Source: Balanoglossus misakiensis (taxonomy: Eukaryota; Hemichordata). From it: a stretch of 64,000 nt of DNA. The translations under genes and the position numbers were made by a program. The stretch lies in contig CM082589.2 in the NCBI GenBank assembly GCA_040954595.2, forward strand, positions 11,098,001 to 11,162,000. The letters are read 5' to 3'. A model generated the notes under the pieces. It worked only from the letters and a program-made list of their open reading frames with translations, searched no databases and was not told where the DNA came from. Each line of letters starts with the position of its first letter. Position 1 is the first letter of the stretch. Below are positions 1 through 9,820 of this stretch, piece after piece.

Positions 1-39
1 ATTTATGATGTGTGTTGTGACATTTTTTATTCTTTTCAG

Positions 40-241
40 TTTCTACATTTTGACACTGAACTTTATCATGATACTGTTGTCATTGTCGAGGTGTCTGTGT
101 TTGACCCATCCAAAGTTCTTGCCACATACAGTGGACCGGACCAGCCTGATGAAGTTATTAGCAGTGGTAATGCAATGTTGGTGAAATTTCTCTCAGATAG
201 TTCGCATACTGCTACTGGCTTTGAAGCATCTTGGCAAGCAG
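40..241 (+). CDS. exon: C-terminal half of a CUB domain
   Basis: The acceptor tcttttcag precedes 40 and the donor gtaata follows 241; the exon ends in phase 1. The peptide has the CUB ending: a D/V-rich strand, SGPDQP, ISSGNAMLVKFLSDSS and GFEASW. The first half of this CUB lies upstream of the window. Confidence 0.8.
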
Positions 242-3200
242 GTAATACCAAGTTTTATACATAATGTAAAACTGGAAATTTTCGCAAACGATAAATTTTC
301 GCGAACTACACATAAACTTTGCATGTGTGGACACAAGGCAACTAAAAGCATTAATGCTCTGTGTTTACCTTAGGCAAATAGTGTCTCTGAAACGTTTCGA
401 ATTTTACCCTACGTGAACCTGGTATAACATTATAGATTGCACATGTAGGCAATATTTGCCCTACCTCGACTGTGATCTTGCTGATGTCCTGTTTGTGAAG
501 TGTTTCTGTTAAGATGACTTCTTCTTTCTTTCAGTGTATTCTTTGTGTGGTGGGAATTTCATAGCACAGTCATATAAACAGAATCTCAGCAGTACAGAAT
601 ATTTTGAAGGCAAGAATTATCTCAACAATGAAGATTGTAACTGACAGCTGGCATCATTCACAACAGAATTTGTTGTCACTTTACAGGTAGTGGATTCAGA
701 TGCAATTAATCGTGTGAGTTGTTTTACAGCATGACAAAAATTAGTAATTATATTTTTAAAAATACATTTTATTTTTGTCATTTCTGGTCAATTCTCAGTA
801 GTCACTTTTCCGATTTCTTAAAATTTGGTTTACAAGGACCTACAATATTTGTTATTATGGTGTACATAAACATGTGACAAATATCAATACTGGGGAGGAG
901 GGGGGTGGGTAGTTTTAGACATTTTTGGTCCAAAAGTCCACTTATGTCAGAAACGGCTCTTCCAGTTGTTTTGGATTTTGGTTTATTGGGATGTGAAAAT
1001 ATTCTTTATCAGATGTATTCTTATATTACCTCATCAATGCTAAAGGTGTCCTTATAGGGACGAAGTCTCTCTCTCTCGCTGCCCTTTTCCCATTAATTAT
1101 GTTTGATACAAGACACCGTTTATGTTATTCTACATGAGGATATATAGTGAATCAACATTCGACCACACACACCTTCCATCCCATTTTTAGGATATGAGAG
1201 TAAAAATCTCGCCCAAAATGAAGCGGGATGGAATGTTGATTCACTATATATCCACATCTAGAATAACATAAACGATAATCAAACGATAATTAATGGAAAA
1301 GGGGCAGCGAGAGAGAGAGAGACTTTGCCCCTTAATGGTTTTGTGTAGGAAATTGTGATCACTATGATTGTACGGTATGTCACATTTAAATGTACATATC
1401 AAATGGGAGCAAAGTGTCTTTGATGCTATTTTTTATATCTTTTCCGTTTATCTCCTTTGCAACAGAAGATGGGGCTGATCAAGTGTCTGTATACGATGGC
1501 GCTGAACTGAATCCTGCCCTCAGACTTGCTTTATTTTCTGGGATGGAGTTACCCAATGTCATCATATCTTCCAAAAGTATGATGAGAGTTGACATTAAGA
1601 GTGATGATGCAGTTACAATGAGAGGTTTTCATGTACATTACTGGGCAGGTAGGTAACGCATTCAAATTGATCAAGACGTTGTTTGAATGAAGAGGCAATC
1701 AAGGATTCATGATGCAAGAGAACAATGTTTTAAAGGGACAAACACTCTCTCTCGCTACCCTTTTTCCAGGAATTATGATGATACAATACAGCGTTTATGT
1801 TATTCTACATGTGGATATATATTGAAACAACGTTTGACCACAAACAACTTCCATCCCACTTGTAGACACAAGAGTGAAAAAACTCGCCAAAATGAATAAT
1901 TGGTCTCTACCGTTTATTCATTTTGGCAATATTTTTACTCTCATATCCTACAAACGGGATGGAAGTTGTGCGTGGTTGAATGTTGATTCACTATATATCC
2001 ACATGTAGAATAACATAAACAGTGTCTTGTATCAAACATAGTTAATGGAAAAAGGGCAGCGAGTGAGAGAAACTTTGTCCCTTTAAATCACTTAAAATCA
2101 TTCCCAAAGAATTTCAACCCAGTAAGAATTGTAAGGATCACAGATCTATCTTCTTTTGCCATTCTTTCTGGAAGTTTATAATATAAGCTAATCTGATACT
2201 GGGTCATTATGGAACTTTTTAACAGAAAAAATAACAAAATGTGAAAAAAGTTAAATGAGTTTAATTTGATAACTACATGTATAACGACAGAAAGGTTTGA
2301 CCTAAGGAAGTCATATACAGTTAACAGTCATTTCTTCTGTCGCGTACGACTTTTTATCCAGAAGGCAATTATTATGTGATTTGATCCCCTAGCACAAAAT
2401 AAAAGGCAGCCAGGATTACACCAAACCTGTGGATTGAATTCATTATTCCTTGTTTGGTATTTTTAGCTTGGCTGTCACTTGTGTCAGCCAAGCTGTAGCA
2501 GTAGGTTGATAAGTGTCCGTCTGTCGTCCGGCGTCCGTTGTCCGTCGTCCGTCAACTTTCGGTATTTCAATCTTCTTCGTTAAAACGACATTGCATATTT
2601 AGCTATAATTTGGTAGGAATGTGTGTTATGGTGCCCCTACCTGATTTTGTAAATTTGGATTTGATGGGGTCATAAATATGCAAATTAGATCTAAAATAGA
2701 ATGTTGGTCAAACATTTTCTTCTCCCTAACTACATGTACGATGGAGCTGAAATTTGGCAGGAATGTGTGTTATGGTGCCCCTACCTGATTTCATAAATTT
2801 GGATATGATCGGGTCATGAATATGCAAATTAGATCTAAAAATATAATTTTTGGTAAAAAATCTTCTTCTCCCTAACTACATGTACGATGGAGCTGAAATT
2901 TGGTAGAATGTGTGTTATGGTGCCCCTACCTGATTTTGTTTTATTGGAATTTTGATCGGGTCATGAATATGCAAATTAGTACCTTGGTACTTCCTTTTGA
3001 TGTTGTTCTTTAGGAATAAATTCTTTCTTTCTTTCTTTAGCACAATGAATCAGGCTGAATGTGGATATTAAATACTTGTGATGTCTATGTTTGGTTTTGT
3101 TTAATAGAATACAATTGTTATGATTAAAACCTAGGGTATTCATATCATTGCCCAGCTATAGGTTTCACTGTTAAAGTCAGCAGAGCTCTTTTGACCGATA

Positions 3201-6200
3201 GGTCACTTGTTTCTTTAAAGGTTGCCAGGGAATTGAAATTCTGCGTAGTTTTGGCACGATTCAGTCACCAGGGTATGATGTTAGCACTTACCCTGATGAT
3301 GTTATGTGTAGCTGGTTAATCAAGGAACCAACTGGAAGACCATTAACTCTTATCTTTGATGAGAACTTTGGATTAGAGAGGAACACAGATGTTGATTACA
3401 TCATTGTGAGTATCAGATATGATCATGAGTCAGCCATGTTAAAAATATTTGTCATATTAAAAAATTTGTCATATTATTTTGCAGTGATTTTAGTTTGACA
3501 ATTTTGGCAGACATTACTTCAAACTATACAACTTTGGAACACAATTTGGAAATTTAATTAATCACATATATACTGTAAAACGGGATACTTTTGCAACATG
3601 AAATTTTCGCGTTATCAAAAGAGGCAAGTGTTATGCAACAATAACTTTTCACGTTCTTGTATTTCACTGCATCATTATCCCCGAAAAACATTTTTACGCA
3701 ACTTTTTATTTTCATGTTTTGATGGCTCTCACGTAGATCGCGAAAATTTATTGTTTGCGAACATTTCCCATTTTACAGTATGTTGAGTAGCTGTTACAGC
3801 AGGAAATGCAACAAGGATTGAATACTATAAAATTTTCGTGAACGATAAATTTTCGTAAACTATGTGAGAGCCAAAAAATATGAAAATAAAAAGTCGCTTA
3901 AAATGCTTCAGAGATAACAATGCAGTAAAATATGCCAATGTGAAAATTAATTGTCGCGTAACAGTAGCCACCTTTGATATCGCGAAAATTTCCTGTTGTG
4001 AAGATTTCCCGTTTTACGGTATTTACAATGCATGCTTAATTTGTCTTTGTTTCTGAAGGTATACAATGGTACTGAGAGTGATGATGATGTCATTATTGGT
4101 CCATGGAGTGGCAATTCTGATGGAGTCATTGATGGCACTGTGCCACCACCCGATTGCCGTACAGACATTGGACACTTTTCGGTTGTGTTCAGGAGTAGTA
4201 GAACACGACCAGCTAAAGGATTCAGGGCTTCATTTTCACCAGGTACACATACTGTAAAACACTTTATTTTCACGAGTTGAAATTTTTCGCGACATCGAGA
4301 GAGGCCACTGTTTCGCCAGTGTTAATTTTCGCGTTCTCTTATTTCATTCATTGCATCTTTATCTTCAAAAAAATTACGCAACTTTTTATTTTCACGCTAT
4401 TTTGGCTCTCGCGTATTTCGCGAAAATCTCTTGCTCGCGAAAATAAAGTGTTTTACAGTAACTTACTAACATTTCAGAAAAAGTTGTTACAGAATTCTTA
4501 GAAACACACTCTCCCTTTATTCCTTGTGATTTAGAGTCATTAATTGAAAGGTGCAAATGTTTTTGAATTTTTACGAAACTTCAAAGAGCTGGAAAAACAG
4601 AGACAGTAATTTCTTACAATTGCAATGCAATTTTGGACCATTGACAGGAATGGCAACACTCTTGTATCACACTCAATAAAGTGATGGGGTCGTCGCACTG
4701 CGTTTGTTTGTTTATAAACATTGCAATTCATCCACAAATCCCTGAAATTAGACAGCCACGACCTACTAGGATCTTCAGTTGCTGTCATGGACAGTCTAGG
4801 ATACTGTCAGCTGCTTCGTTCATTCTAAGAATTATCTTATTTGAGGGATTTGTGGATGAATTGTAATGTTTATAAACAAACGCAGTGCGACGACCCCTTC
4901 ACTTTAAAACAACTGACATTTATGAGTTTAAGTATTTGTCTGCATGCATTCTTATCATTGTGATCCTTGTTCTGACAGACTGTCCCGAAATTGTGATTAG
5001 TGAGGGCGTGGTGACCAGTACAGAGATAGAAGGTATGATGTCTCTGTCTCATTCCAATGCTCGGACGGTTATCCAGTAGTTAAAGGGGATGTCCGGTCTA
5101 GCTGATATCTACATAATTTTGTAGCTTTGAGGTCACTCTTTCAGGAAAAAAAAAACATTTTCGCCGTGTATAAGTCGTACCAGCTATGCAAATATGCCTA
5201 GCCTGGTGTCTTGTATCCAAGATAATTAATGAAAAAAGTGCAGTGATGAGAGAGACTTAATTTGTCTCTTGAATCTATTATTAGCAACAACTTGAATGAC
5301 ACTAATTTGTTGTTTATTTTTTAGGAATAACATGTGGTGGACCCCCTGAGTGCAGCAATGGAATTCTTACCAATGTTACCAGTACAGTGTATGGTGGCAT
5401 TGCTTATTATCAATGCATTGAGGGCTATCAGTTTATAAATAATGTGTCTTCATTGGAATGCCAAGCAGATGGTGTCTGGGGTCCACTTGTGCCCCAATGC
5501 GAGCGTAAGTTGATATTTTTGAAAACAATTAAACTGCCATTGTAGTGCACACTTAGGAGACGGATTTTCAGAAAAATGTTAGTCCTCTGAACCTTTCAGT
5601 GCTTTAAAGCCACTAGAGCTGCCACTTTTTGCATTTATTTTCAGATTTTATTTTCCGACGTAGATTGGTACATTGAAATAATTAAGCTTACTGATAGGGA
5701 TACAAGAACATGTCATCAATGCCTGATTGTGGCTGTATGTTGCAATTTAAACGTGCAATGTATTAAACAGGTGCCGTACCCATTTTATTAAAATCAGCCT
5801 CCATACAAACAGTATGCAGCTAGCTATCGTGGTATGCATCACCATAGATTTGAAAGGTTTTACTGTGGAAAAGAAAAAAATTGTGAAATTTGGCAGCTCT
5901 AGAGGCTTTAAAGTGTGTGATGAGTCGTTTTGAAAACAAAGTATAACACAGGGTGTTCACTGTCATGTTTTCATAAAAATCACTGACTCAAGTTGAAATT
6001 CTCTCCATAGCGTTATGATGGGGCACTTTGTGCTGGTTGCTACATTCCACATGGGTGTCTAATTGGGACATTACACACTGAATGTTAAACCAGACACTGG
6101 TAACTTGAAAATATGCAGGATTGTGAGGGTTACTGCATGTCCCTTTAAACCATTTTCCTAGTATTAACACACTTGTAATGTTATCTGTTCATCTTATCCA

Positions 6201-8194
6201 AACAGCTCGCGAGTGTCCACCACCGAATGTAGACAACTACTTATCATATGAAATTGTTAATGGTGATTCATTGATTTTTGGAACAACCGTTGCCTACTCA
6301 TGTCCATCTGGCTACAGTCTGACTGGCTACACTGTCTCTACATGTGGTGAAGATGGATCATGGATTGGAGATCCAGGATACTGTCAACGTAAGTCATTTA
6401 AGGATGTACATTCAGTAAAATTGAAAATATGGTCATTTCTTTTAATTGTTAATTTTTGGATTATCCTATGTATGTATAATGAAAATTTGTGATAAAATAT
6501 AGGGGTCACCACGCTTGTTTTTGAAATACAGAGTCATGAATTTAGTCGATAATTGAAAAAAAGGAGTCAATGGTATCTGGACTTTTATAGTGGGAACTTG
6601 GGGTGAAAATGTTAAAGTTGTGACAGAATACAGATACCCAATATATATACCACAATCAAGTCTGCATCCACATAGTGTTTTATTTTTTTTACTTGCAGGA
6701 TTGAACTGCAGTGATATACTCATAACAGACCCACATCTACAAGCTGTCCCTGATAGTGGACCATATTATATGGGCAGTAACATCACATTCTATTGTAATG
6801 CTGGCTATGAATTAAATGGTGCTGATTACCTGACTTGTCAATCCGATTTACAGTGGAATAGTGCAATACCATCATGCATTGGTAAGTTCACATCAAGATT
6901 GGTCTTCATGTGGTTGTCTGCTTATGAGGTACCGTAATCGATCACTCCAGTAATTTGACTATTTATCATAAATGTCACCTAAACTACATGCTGATAGGAC
7001 ATACAGTTCATGCCATGCAAATCTATGGCTGTCAGAAATTTCATGATTTTCGTAATTTTATTTTTCATTGATTACTGTAAAATAGGAAATTTTCGCGACA
7101 AAGAAATTTTTTGCGATATCAAAAGCAGAAACTGTTGTGAGACGATTAATTTTCATGTTCTCGTATTTCACTACATTGTTATCACTGAAAATAGTTTTTT
7201 ACGCAAAAATGTCTTTTTTTTTTGGCTCTTGCATAGTTCGCGAAAATTTGTTTGTGAAAATTTCCTGTTGGTCTGGTGGTTCCCAGCTAAACTTGTTGGT
7301 CTGAATTTACCAGCGGACCTGTGGGATTTTGATCATATCTTGATGAATAACATTTCAGATATCAATGAATGTAGTACATTGGTGGCACGGTGTGGAATCA
7401 ATCAAGTCTGTGAAAATAGAGATGGTGACTATCAGTGTGCATGTTTGGTGGGATTTGAACCAGATGTGAATGGAACAGCATGCAAAGGTGAGACATAAAC
7501 AAGTCACTTGCAACATAACTTCAAGTCACTATTTTCACATTTAACACATTCTGAACCTATTTCAGAATTCCGGATAAATTTTTGGAATGACCTTTTAATC
7601 TCAGGTGTCTTTTTCTCATAGGATTACATTGATAATTGCTAGAAAACAAACTTCTACTATTGTCATTTTCACGAAATTTTACACATAGCTCAGTCTAGTA
7701 AATATAAATTCATTGGTCAAATAAAATTGTGTGATTACAATGCTCTATTTTGAGATAAATTTCTTTAAGGTTTTTGTCCATAGACAAACCATTGGTGAAC
7801 CATGCTGAGTCAGCAGGTTTCTTCTATTATCAACTAAATTAATGGCCTTGTATTTCAAAAGCAAGCAAGGTGACGCCTTTATTTTATCACAGATTCATCT
7901 TGTACGTACACAAGATAATCCCAAAATTCACGATTAAAAGAAATGACAATACTTTCAATTTTACTGAACGTACATTGTTTTAATCCAATCCATGTTCCTT
8001 CTTTGTAGATATAAATGAATGTGCTTCACATTCTTGTGATCAACTTTGTAAAAACACTGCAGGTGGTTTTCAATGTTCCTGTGAAGAAGGCTATCTCTTA
8101 TATGCAAATAACGGCACAGGTGGATTCTATCTGCCACCTGGAGAAACTGGTCTCTCAATGTATGATGTCTACACTTTTAACCAATCATGTGTTC
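40..8194 (+). CDS. CUB-sushi-EGF extracellular protein, internal fragment
   Basis: Eleven exons with GT-AG borders and matching phases: 40-241, 535-711, 1466-1648, 3221-3405, 4059-4242, 4979-5032, 5325-5504, 6206-6388, 6699-6881, 7359-7487, 8009-8194. Domain order is CUB (end only), CUB, CUB, short linker, three sushi (CCP), two calcium-binding-type EGF. Such modules belong to secreted or cell-surface proteins and mediate protein binding; the specific partner cannot be told. Each sushi and EGF module is one phase 1-1 exon, the usual arrangement for shuffled domains. The gene starts upstream of the window. No exon continuing in phase 1 is visible after 8194, so the 3' end is missing, very distant or lost. 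A TGA at 642-644 interrupts the second CUB. I do not recognise the orthologue; it may be a pseudogene fragment. Confidence 0.8.
270..430. repeat. fragment of the TACTGTAAAAC MITE family
   Basis: The stretch from tgtaaaactggaaattttcg through gcgaactac resembles one end of the copies at 3571, 3823, 4250, 7073 and 40220. It lies in the intron after the first exon. Only one end is clear. Confidence 0.45.
535..711 (+). CDS. exon: first half of second CUB domain, with in-frame TGA
   Basis: The acceptor tttctttcag precedes 535. The exon begins in phase 1 with a CGG motif, then N-Y-L-N-N-E-D-C-N followed by TGA (642-644) and Q-L-A-S-F. CUB domains keep Trp two residues after this Cys, so TGG has become TGA. 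The donor gtgtga at 712 is chosen over gtgagt at 714 because only the former ends in phase 1 and joins the next exon in frame. Confidence 0.7.
1056..1332. mobile_element. TTAA-type MITE, family 1 (diverged copy)
   Basis: Inverted ends start AGGGACGAAGTCTCTCTC and (reverse complement) AGGGGCAAAGTCTCTC. The interior is a long palindrome around gaatgttgattcactatata. The flanks are degenerate (ttat/taat). It lies in a CUB-gene intron. Confidence 0.7.
1466..1648 (+). CDS. exon: second half of second CUB domain
   Basis: The acceptor tttgcaacag and donor gtaggt flank it. It encodes DGADQVSVYDG, then SGMELPNVIISS, SMMRVDIKSDD and GFHVHYW, the usual CUB pattern of VYDG, IxSS and GF. Phase 1 at both ends. 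Confidence 0.8.
1734..2082. mobile_element. TTAA-type MITE, family 1
   Basis: Ends AGGGACAAACACTCTCTC and (reverse complement) AGGGACAAAGTTTCTCTC are flanked by TTAA on both sides (1730-1733, 2083-2086). The interior is palindromic like the other copies. It is 349 bp, without coding capacity. Confidence 0.8.
2195..2430. repeat. dispersed repeat (also at 44.7 and 51.2 kb)
   Basis: The stretch with taacagaaaaaataac, atgctaactac-like sequence, gacagaaaggtttgac and aaggcagcca recurs at 44729-44990 and 51235-51510. No coding signal was seen. Confidence 0.6.
2465..3210. repeat. dispersed element with 145-bp tandem core
   Basis: It begins with a palindrome (cttggctgtcac...gtcagccaag) and a (GTCCGTCGTCCG) run, then about three tandem units around tggtaggaatgtgtgttatg at 2611, 2755 and 2901 (periods 144 and 146 bp). 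It ends with gaccgataggtcacttg just before the exon at 3221. It looks like a non-autonomous element; the family was not identified. Confidence 0.6.
3221..3405 (+). CDS. exon: first half of third CUB domain
   Basis: The acceptor ttctttaaag and donor gtgagt flank it. It encodes C-Q-G, then TIQSPGYDVSTYPDDVMCSW (the SPGY..YP...CSW signature, with Trp intact here) and LTLIFDENFGLE. It starts in phase 1 and ends in phase 0. A dispersed repeat ends just upstream, so the polypyrimidine tract may be repeat-derived. Confidence 0.85.
3571..3780. mobile_element. TACTGTAAAAC MITE
   Basis: Inverted ends TACTGTAAAACGGG and CCCATTTTACAGTA, TA-bounded, with interior blocks gcgaaaattt and ggctctcacg shared with the other copies. 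The TA ends suggest mobilisation by a Tc1/mariner-type enzyme; that is inference. Confidence 0.7.
3823..4022. mobile_element. TACTGTAAAAC MITE, opposite orientation
   Basis: It begins tactataaaattttcg and ends ttcccgttttacggta. The interior carries gagagccaaaa and ataacaatgcagta, the reverse of the 4250 copy. It lies 36 bp before the exon at 4059. Confidence 0.65.
4059..4242 (+). CDS. exon: second half of third CUB domain
   Basis: The acceptor ttctgaag joins in phase 0 to VYNGTESDDDVIIGPWSGN, continuing the preceding DVDYII. The end is HFSVVFRSS and KGFRASFSPG. The donor gtacac is followed 7 bp later by a MITE (4250-4460). Confidence 0.85.
4250..4460. mobile_element. TACTGTAAAAC MITE next to a splice donor
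   Basis: Inverted ends TACTGTAAAACACTTTAT and ATAAAGTGTTTTACAGTA, with CpG-rich gcgaaaat motifs along both arms. It starts 7 bp after the donor of the third CUB exon. Confidence 0.8.
4678..4905. mobile_element. palindromic MITE related to the satellite borders
   Basis: Long inverted arms: the left starts AAAGTGATGGGGTCGTCG and the right (reverse complement) AAAGTGAAGGGGTCGTCG. Both continue through the GCACTGCGTTTG block to CCACAAATCCCT, more than 60 bp. The inner parts, ccacaaatccctgaaat and gagggatttgtgg, also bound the satellite at 9.0 and 32.2 kb. Confidence 0.8.
4979..5032 (+). CDS. exon: 18-residue linker between CUB and sushi blocks
   Basis: A 54-nt exon between tctgacag and gtatga, phase 1 at both ends, encoding D-C-P-E-I-V-I-S-E-G-V-V-T-S-T-E-I-E. 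It is short and supported mainly by its fit in phase and its splice sites. Its cysteine could pair with the extra cysteine in the following sushi exon. Confidence 0.55.
5325..5504 (+). CDS. exon: sushi (CCP) domain 1
   Basis: Flanked by ttttttag and gtaagt. It has the sushi pattern C..P..C.NG, then YYQCIEGY, LECQADGVW and PQC. It carries five cysteines instead of four; the extra one is in GPPEC. Confidence 0.85.
5608..5907. mobile_element. TTAA-type MITE, family 3
   Basis: Ends AGCCACTAGAGCTGCCA and TGGCAGCTCTAGAGGCT, flanked by TTAA at 5604-5607 and 5908-5911. It is 300 bp in the intron between sushi exons 1 and 2. The TTAA target suggests a piggyBac-type enzyme. Confidence 0.75.
6206..6388 (+). 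CDS. exon: sushi (CCP) domain 2
   Basis: Flanked by ccaaacag and gtaagt, phase 1-1. It shows ECPPPNV, VAYSCPSGYSL, STCGEDGSW and GYC: four cysteines and the conserved Trp of a complete sushi domain. Confidence 0.9.
6699..6881 (+). CDS. exon: sushi (CCP) domain 3
   Basis: Flanked by acttgcag and gtaagt, phase 1-1. It shows LNCSDI, ITFYCNAGYEL, LTCQSDLQW and PSC: four cysteines, Gly-Tyr and Trp in place. Confidence 0.9.
7073..7270. mobile_element. TACTGTAAAAC MITE
   Basis: It begins tactgtaaaataggaaattt and ends near gtgaaaatttcctgttgg, with the family's interior blocks. It lies in the intron before EGF 1. The right end is degraded. Confidence 0.6.
7359..7487 (+). CDS. exon: calcium-binding EGF domain 1
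   Basis: Flanked by catttcag and gtgaga. It starts with DINEC and has six cysteines. CENRDGDYQCAC fits the C-x-[DN]-x4-[FY]-x-C-x-C motif for Asp/Asn hydroxylation found in calcium-binding EGF domains. Confidence 0.9.
7600..7970. repeat. dispersed repeat in EGF intron (second copy at 58.2 kb)
   Basis: Shared with 58240-58600: blocks aaacaaacttctactattgt, acgaaattttacacatagct, catagacaaaccattggtga and cttctattatcaactaaatt. No ORF or clear termini. Confidence 0.7.
8009..8194 (+). CDS. exon: calcium-binding EGF domain 2 with long C5-C6 loop
   Basis: Flanked by ctttgtag and gtaagt. DINEC opens it and CKNTAGGFQCSC fits the hydroxylation motif. About 35 residues, including GFYLPPGETGLSMYDVY, separate the fifth and sixth cysteines, where 8-13 is usual. 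It is the last exon seen. Confidence 0.85.
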
Positions 8195-8710
8195 GTAAGT
8201 ATCATGTTAAACTAAAGAGTTAAAGGTATATGATCACCCATGGAAAAATTAGCTATATATAGTTACCATGGAAAATTGAAATCTAGCCAATCACAGATTT
8301 TCATTTGGTGGCACACGTGGAAAACAGGCGCCACCATATGTTCTTTAGAATGCTCAAATACGCCATTCAGCCATATATGGGAATGTGTATTGAAGGTGAC
8401 TGTATACTTTTAACCAAGATTTGTCATATTATTGACCTTTATACCGCAATGAATTTGCAGCAACAAAAAGTGGACAAAAAGCTGAATTTCATAATTGGAT
8501 TTCATAATTTTGCCGTAATTCAATAATGAAATGTGGAGAAAGTCAGCAGACCAACTTTGCACTGTTATTATTTATTTTGGATTTGTTTCCCTCCTGCTAA
8601 CAAAAGTGTCCTCTCACCTCATGGCATGAAGATGCATTGAATTCTGAGAAAAAGGGGATTAATACTTGAGTGTATTTACAAAGACAAACAAGCTCACTGG
8701 TAGCATTTAA

Positions 8711-8817
8711 AGGGGAAGTCCGGTTCAGCTACATAATTGGGTAGCTTTGAGGTCATTCTTTCAGAAAAAAACATTGTGTAGAAATTATGCATAAATCAGC
8801 TGGACAGGACTTCCCTT
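8711..8817. mobile_element. short TTAA-type MITE, family 2
   Basis: Ends AGGGGAAGTCCGG and (reverse complement) AAGGGAAGTCCTG between TTAA at 8707-8710 and 8818-8821; 107 bp. A partial relative starts near 5087 (aggggatgtccggt). The rest of 8195-9000 shows nothing recognisable. Confidence 0.65.
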
Positions 8818-9004
8818 TTAATATTTCCAAGCAAGGCAATTGGTTTACTGCAACAATTACTTTGAAAACACAGTGTAAAACAACAATCATGATATGAATG
8901 TTACTTTAATAGATAGTCATACTTATATAAGCATGACTGTCTATGTTGGTCTGTAAGTTGTATTTGAAAGAAAAGTTTCATGTACGAATAGTACAAAGAT
9001 TGAC

Positions 9005-9048
9005 ATTTAGTCCACAAATCCCTGAAATGAGACAGCCACGACCTACCA
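9005..9048. repeat. left MITE-like arm bordering the satellite
   Basis: The run from catttagtccac through acaaatccctgaaat and agacagccacgacctac matches the 4726-4768 stretch of the MITE at 4678 with only a few differences. It passes directly into satellite sequence at attaacattaacc. Confidence 0.75.
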
Positions 9049-9118
9049 TTAACATTAACCAGAGCACACAGTAACCAGGCCGTAGTGGACAGTGTTCTGC
9101 CCATTAATTTTGAGTGTT
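9049..9118. repeat. first satellite monomer, cut by transposon insertion
   Basis: A part monomer from attaaccagagcacacag to attttgagtgtt, typical of the array at 18187 onward. It stops at the transposon's CCCTTA end. The other part of the monomer continues at 18187. Confidence 0.9.
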
Positions 9119-9142
9119 CCCTTACGAAAATAGTCTATAGAC
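9119..9142 (+). repeat. left terminal inverted repeat of the CACTA-like element
   Basis: CCCTTACGAAAATAGTC followed by TATAGAC; pairs with 18163-18186 with two mismatches. Confidence 0.9.
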
Positions 9143-9435
9143 TTCTATAAAAATTCCAAAGAAAATTAAGCGTCCGTCCATAAAAATTCATTAGAATTTC
9201 TGTAGAAATCCTATAAATTTCTATAAACCTTCTATGGAATTATATGGAATTTAATTGACATTTGGCCCCCTTTTTCTATTAAAATTTGTAGAAATTCTAT
9301 AACTTTCAATCAAAGTTCTATAGAAAATCCATTTAATTCCATCCATGTTCTGCACAGTGGTATTGAATTTATATTGAATTTATATATGAAATCTATATAT
9401 TTTTTATAGAATTTCTATTACTTTCAATAGAAAAT
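9130..9435. repeat. left subterminal repeats
   Basis: Many diverged copies of tctatagaatttctata-like words in both orientations, matching words at the right end (17990-18160). Subterminal repeats of this sort are transposase-binding sites in plant CACTA elements. From 9436 to 9820 there is AT-rich 3' flanking sequence of the BEN gene. Confidence 0.7.
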
Positions 9436-9633
9436 ATATATACATATTAACCCTTTTAATCCTGGCTTTCTGGGAACCGTATGCGAATTTCTCCTCTATA
9501 TAGGATATCCGGCCAGAAAGGGTTAATACATATATTCATATAAATACACACACACAAATAAATATCTACACACAATCCAACAATCCAATCAGCCATCAAA
9601 AACACAGTCTACTAAATTACTAGTTATAACATT

Positions 9634-9639
9634 TTTATT
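9634..9639 (-). promoter_or_regulatory. candidate poly(A) signal of the BEN gene
   Basis: AATAAA on the minus strand, about 180 nt after the BEN stop codon. Other A-rich words nearby could also serve. Confidence 0.45.
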
Positions 9640-9820
9640 TAAAAAAAACAATACTTGCAAAAAATAAACAAACTGACATTTAAAATATAAATCAATAAAA
9701 TGAGAAAGTTAATTAAAGAAACAGTACTTGTGAAAAAAAAAGTAAATCAATAATAATGAGAAAGTTCATTAAAAAAACTGACATTAAAAAAACTGACATA
9801 AAAATGTGAAATTCATTAGT

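Noticed and set aside
642-644. Selenocysteine codon
   Set aside because: The position is a conserved Trp in CUB domains, and no reason for Sec exists there. A point change or sequence error is simpler.
714-719. Donor gtgagt for the second CUB exon
   Set aside because: It would leave phase 0, which puts the next exon out of frame. gtgtga at 712 gives the correct phase 1.
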